From Minisyncoccota bacterium (GTDB taxonomy: Bacteria > Patescibacteriota > Minisyncoccia > Minisyncoccales > CSSED10-335), in NCBI GenBank assembly GCA_021129615.1, contig JAJOKY010000002.1:1-8699 (forward strand): a stretch of 8,699 nt of DNA, given 5' to 3'. Shown in pieces: positions 7,497-8,699 of the stretch. The first letter of the stretch is position 1, and every line of letters begins with the position of its first letter. Under the pieces are notes generated by a model. It was not told the origin of the DNA, searched no databases, and saw only the letters and a list, made by a program, of their open reading frames with translations. The position numbers and the translations under genes are program-made.

Positions 7497-8000
7497 TCAT
7501 TTTTTCAATAAAAATTTTTTTGAATACTTTGCTAAGTCTGTAAATTCATCAGCCTCTTCTACAAGAGAATGAGATGCAGTCTTAGCAAAAGCTATAAGCT
7601 CAACTCTTTTCCCTTGATTTTTTAAATACTCTACTAGTGGGATAAAATCACCATCTCCTGAAACTAAAACTATAGTATCAAGAGTTGGGGATATCCTAAT
7701 AGCATCAATAACAAGACCGACATCCCAATCTCCCTTTTTTTGTCCTCCATAAAACTCTTGAAGATCCTTTACTCTTGTTTCAATCCCGAGTTTTGTTAAG
7801 GCTTCAAAGAAAGATTTCTCCTCGCCAGTCTTTGTTTTTATAACATAAGCAAAAGCCCTTATTAGGTTCCTATTTTCTACTGCCTTTTTTAATATTTCTC
7901 CAAAATTTACTCTAGATTTATACAAATTCTTTGCAGAGTGATATAAGTTTTGGACATCTATTAGAACAGCAACCCGTTGGCCAAAATGTTTATTTTTCAT
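7497..8000 (-). CDS. NYN domain (LabA/DUF88-like) putative ribonuclease
   Basis: This 167-residue protein is a single NYN domain, a PIN-like fold that binds a metal ion through clustered aspartates and usually cuts RNA. The expected motifs are present in order: VAVLIDVQNLY (10-20, D15 and N18), KGDWDVGLVIDAI (89-101, D93 and D99), and VLVSGDGDFIPLVEYLK (111-127, D116 and D118), followed by GKRVELIAF and a helical C-terminus. All acidic positions expected for activity appear to be kept. The ATG overlaps the rpsO stop codon in an ATGA arrangement, so translation is likely coupled to S15, and pnp starts 15 bases after its stop. This places a putative endonuclease between a ribosomal protein and the main 3' exonuclease, consistent with a role in RNA decay or rRNA maturation. 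The substrate is unknown; LabA-type proteins in other bacteria have regulatory roles, so RNase activity is inferred from the family. Confidence 0.92.
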   Translation of the reverse strand: MKNKHFGQRVAVLIDVQNLYHSAKNLYKSRVNFGEILKKAVENRNLIRAFAYVIKTKTGEEKSFFEALTKLGIETRVKDLQEFYGGQKKGDWDVGLVIDAIRISPTLDTIVLVSGDGDFIPLVEYLKNQGKRVELIAFAKTASHSLVEEADEFTDLAKYSKKFLLKK

Positions 8001-8266
8001 TTTTTCTTAAGCCCAACTTTTTTAACAATACTACTGTATCGTTTTTCATCTTCATTTTTTAGAACAGCAAGTAATTTTTTTCTTTTGACTACCATTTTCA
8101 AAAGCCCTCTTCTAGAATGATTGTCTTTGTGGTTCTTTTTTAGATGAAGAAGCAATCTCTTTATCTCTTCACTTAAGATTGCGATTTGAACATCAGGAGA
8201 CCCAGTATCTTGAGCATGAAGCTTATGCTCTTTTATTAATTTTTGTTTCTCTTCAGTTGATAACAT
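7997..8266 (-). CDS. rpsO: 30S ribosomal protein S15
   Basis: S15 binds the central domain of 16S rRNA early in small-subunit assembly and helps form the bridge to the 50S subunit. The 89-residue length is standard. The family signature is clear: DTGSPDVQIAILSEEI (20-35), then HKDNHSRRGLLKMVVKRKKL (46-65), including H41 and D48, positions known in E. coli S15 to contact 16S rRNA, and a basic GLKKK end. It is the first gene of the tight run. Its TGA stop overlaps the next start by four bases. In several bacteria S15 represses its own translation by binding a structured leader; here the leader is AT-rich, and only a weak 8-base inverted repeat is seen in it. No Shine-Dalgarno sequence precedes the ATG (only A-rich sequence), but the start fits the family N-terminus exactly. 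Confidence 0.98.
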   Translation of the reverse strand: MLSTEEKQKLIKEHKLHAQDTGSPDVQIAILSEEIKRLLLHLKKNHKDNHSRRGLLKMVVKRKKLLAVLKNEDEKRYSSIVKKVGLKKK

Positions 8267-8303
8267 TTGTTTTATTTTTTCTTTTTACTCTTTCGACTTT
8301 TAG

Positions 8304-8341
8304 TATAAAATCTTATATATTACCTTTACTATAATTTTATA
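8304..8341 (-). repeat. AT-rich inverted repeat in the rpsO leader
   Basis: On the minus strand TATAAAAT (8341-8334) and ATTTTATA (8311-8304) are exact reverse complements separated by 22 bases. In RNA this would be a weak hairpin about 40 bases before the rpsO start, where an S15 feedback site could sit. The left arm overlaps the proposed -10 box, so the two readings compete. AT-rich composition makes chance plausible. Confidence 0.2.
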
Positions 8342-8364
8342 GCATAACTTTATTATTATGACTA
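8336..8364 (-). promoter_or_regulatory. Possible promoter of the rpsO gene run
   Basis: On the minus strand TAGTCA (8364-8359) is followed by a 17-base spacer and TATAAA (8341-8336), four and five of six matches to the sigma-70 boxes. The start would lie near 8329, leaving a leader of about 63 bases. An alternative -10 box, TATACT (8307-8302), lacks a good -35. The region is so AT-rich that weak matches are expected, so the exact site is uncertain even though some promoter is expected here. Confidence 0.35.
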
Positions 8365-8380
8365 GCTAGTTTCCCCCCTC

Positions 8381-8410
8381 CCTTCCGTTCCCATCCGTTC
8401 CCCTCCGTCA
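8381..8410 (+). repeat. Three 10-base tandem repeats
   Basis: The plus strand reads CCTTCCGTTC, CCATCCGTTC, CCCTCCGTCA in direct succession. The first two differ at one position; the third forms the outer arm of the hairpin element that follows. A related pair, CACTCCGCTC and CACTCCGTTC, occurs at 8457-8476 within the other side of that element. Confidence 0.65.
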
Positions 8411-8493
8411 TTCTGAGAGTAAGCGAAGAATCTCATCCTCCGGGAACGAGATCCTTCACTCCGCTCCACTCCGTTCAGGATGACGGAGAGGAA
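8398..8493. repeat. GC-rich palindromic intergenic element (long hairpin)
   Basis: The outer arms 8398-8417 and 8474-8493 are reverse complements at 17 of 20 positions, and two of the three exceptions become G-U pairs in RNA. An inner stem pairs AAGAATCTC (8426-8434) with GAGATCCTT (8448-8456), 8 of 9 positions, around a 13-base loop. The motif CGTCATTCTGAG followed by GCGAAGAATCT, with AGGATGACGG on the other side, matches from memory a dispersed intergenic repeat common in many bacterial genomes. No coding frame runs through it. It is much richer in GC than the neighbouring genes, suggesting a mobile or dispersed repeat. Confidence 0.75.
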
Positions 8494-8504
8494 GAAGAGA
8501 CAGA

Positions 8505-8531
8505 ATCTGCGGAGGTCCATCCTCCGCAGAT
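8505..8531. terminator. GC-rich hairpin, possible terminator or partial copy of the repeat
   Basis: ATCTGCGGAGG (8505-8515) and CCTCCGCAGAT (8521-8531) form a perfect 11-base-pair stem with the five-base loop TCCAT. On the plus strand it is followed by CTATTTTG, a weak T-run; on the minus strand by a pyrimidine-rich but interrupted stretch. It could stop transcription entering from the right edge. The flanking AGAATCT and AGATC echo the inner stem of the larger element 70 bases away, so it may instead be a second, shortened copy. Confidence 0.4.
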
Positions 8532-8699
8532 CTATTTTGTGTGTCTTTATATAACCAAGTTAGAACTTATTTTATCAAAAATTGTTAAAAATTGCCAGCG
8601 TTTTGATTTAACTAATCGGTAGTCTTACGAGCTTCTGTTGTAGCCCCCGCTCCACTCGGAGCGACAACACCAACCGCATTGCGCACCTTCGCGATCGCT
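8532..8699. other. Right-edge non-coding stretch with GC-rich hairpin
   Basis: The first 80 bases are AT-rich with nothing I can assign. From about 8620 the composition turns GC-rich. An imperfect hairpin is visible: TGTTGT (8636-8641) pairs with ACAACA (8664-8669), and CGCTCC (8648-8653) with GGAGCG (8658-8663), with six unpaired bases on the left side. It shares the 11-mer CCGCTCCACTC with the element at 8461, which points to related repeat material. The edge ends in the palindrome GCGATCGC. Confidence 0.5.
8612..8698 (-). CDS. Possible C-terminal tail of a gene beyond the right edge
   Basis: On the minus strand one frame is open from the window edge for 28 codons and ends in TAG at 8614-8612. 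The peptide ends GAGATTEARKTTD and matches nothing I know. Against it, the codons (GCG, CGC, GTG, GGG) are unlike the AT-rich codons of the genes here, and the frame runs straight through the hairpin at 8636-8669. It could be repeat DNA that happens to be open. Confidence 0.2.
   Translation of the reverse strand, partial: AIAKVRNAVGVVAPSGAGATTEARKTTD

Noticed and set aside
7497..8266. UGA recoding to glycine as in Gracilibacteria/SR1
   Set aside because: TGA closes both rpsO and the NYN gene exactly at their family-typical ends, and no internal TGA occurs in the other genes.
8381..8476. CRISPR array suggested by repeated TCCGTTC units
   Set aside because: Units are 10 bases and directly adjacent, with no spacers of constant length and no cas genes.
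8535..8581. Promoter starting TTGATA near 8575 on the minus strand
   Set aside because: Only poor -10 matches occur at acceptable spacing, and two GC-rich hairpins would lie between it and rpsO.

Overview
The window is AT-rich and almost fully coding, and every recognisable gene lies on the minus strand, so the genes read from right to left. Small genome-style packing (a 4-base overlap and gaps of 1, 3, 11, 15 and 40 bases), a short DksA/TraR-type zinc-finger protein, a LysM-M23 protein and several proteins with no recognisable family suggest a member of the Patescibacteria (CPR), probably Parcubacteria-like. This placement is an inference from gene style. Two genes end in TGA and no frame has an internal TGA, so UGA is a stop here; this argues against the UGA-recoding Gracilibacteria/SR1 groups.

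Right edge (about 8267-8699): a non-coding stretch of about 430 bases holding a GC-rich hairpin element (8398-8493), three 10-base tandem repeats, a second GC-rich hairpin (8505-8531), a third imperfect hairpin near the edge, and an AT-rich leader with a possible promoter for rpsO. An open frame at 8612-8698 may be the tail of a gene outside the window, but may equally be repeat sequence.

RNA module (5379-8266): rpsO (ribosomal protein S15), a NYN/LabA-like putative nuclease overlapping it by 4 bases, and pnp (polynucleotide phosphorylase, all domains and catalytic residues present). rpsO-pnp is a classic bacterial pair; here a putative second RNase sits between them.

Unknown module (1353-5367): two highly charged coiled-coil proteins that I judge to be diverged tandem paralogues (shared core motif and shared C-terminal domain, but with the Lys/Glu-rich arm in different places), followed by a single-pass membrane protein whose first residues resemble those of the second coiled-coil protein. 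This trio is the best candidate for an undescribed system, perhaps an intracellular filament or scaffold tied to the membrane; nothing in the sequence proves a function.

Left part (1-1351): a DksA/TraR-type zinc-finger protein ends the tight gene run. After 153 non-coding bases with a near-consensus promoter comes a separately transcribed membrane-anchored LysM-LysM-M23 cell-wall protein, cut off by the window edge. None of the eight starts has a well-placed Shine-Dalgarno sequence.
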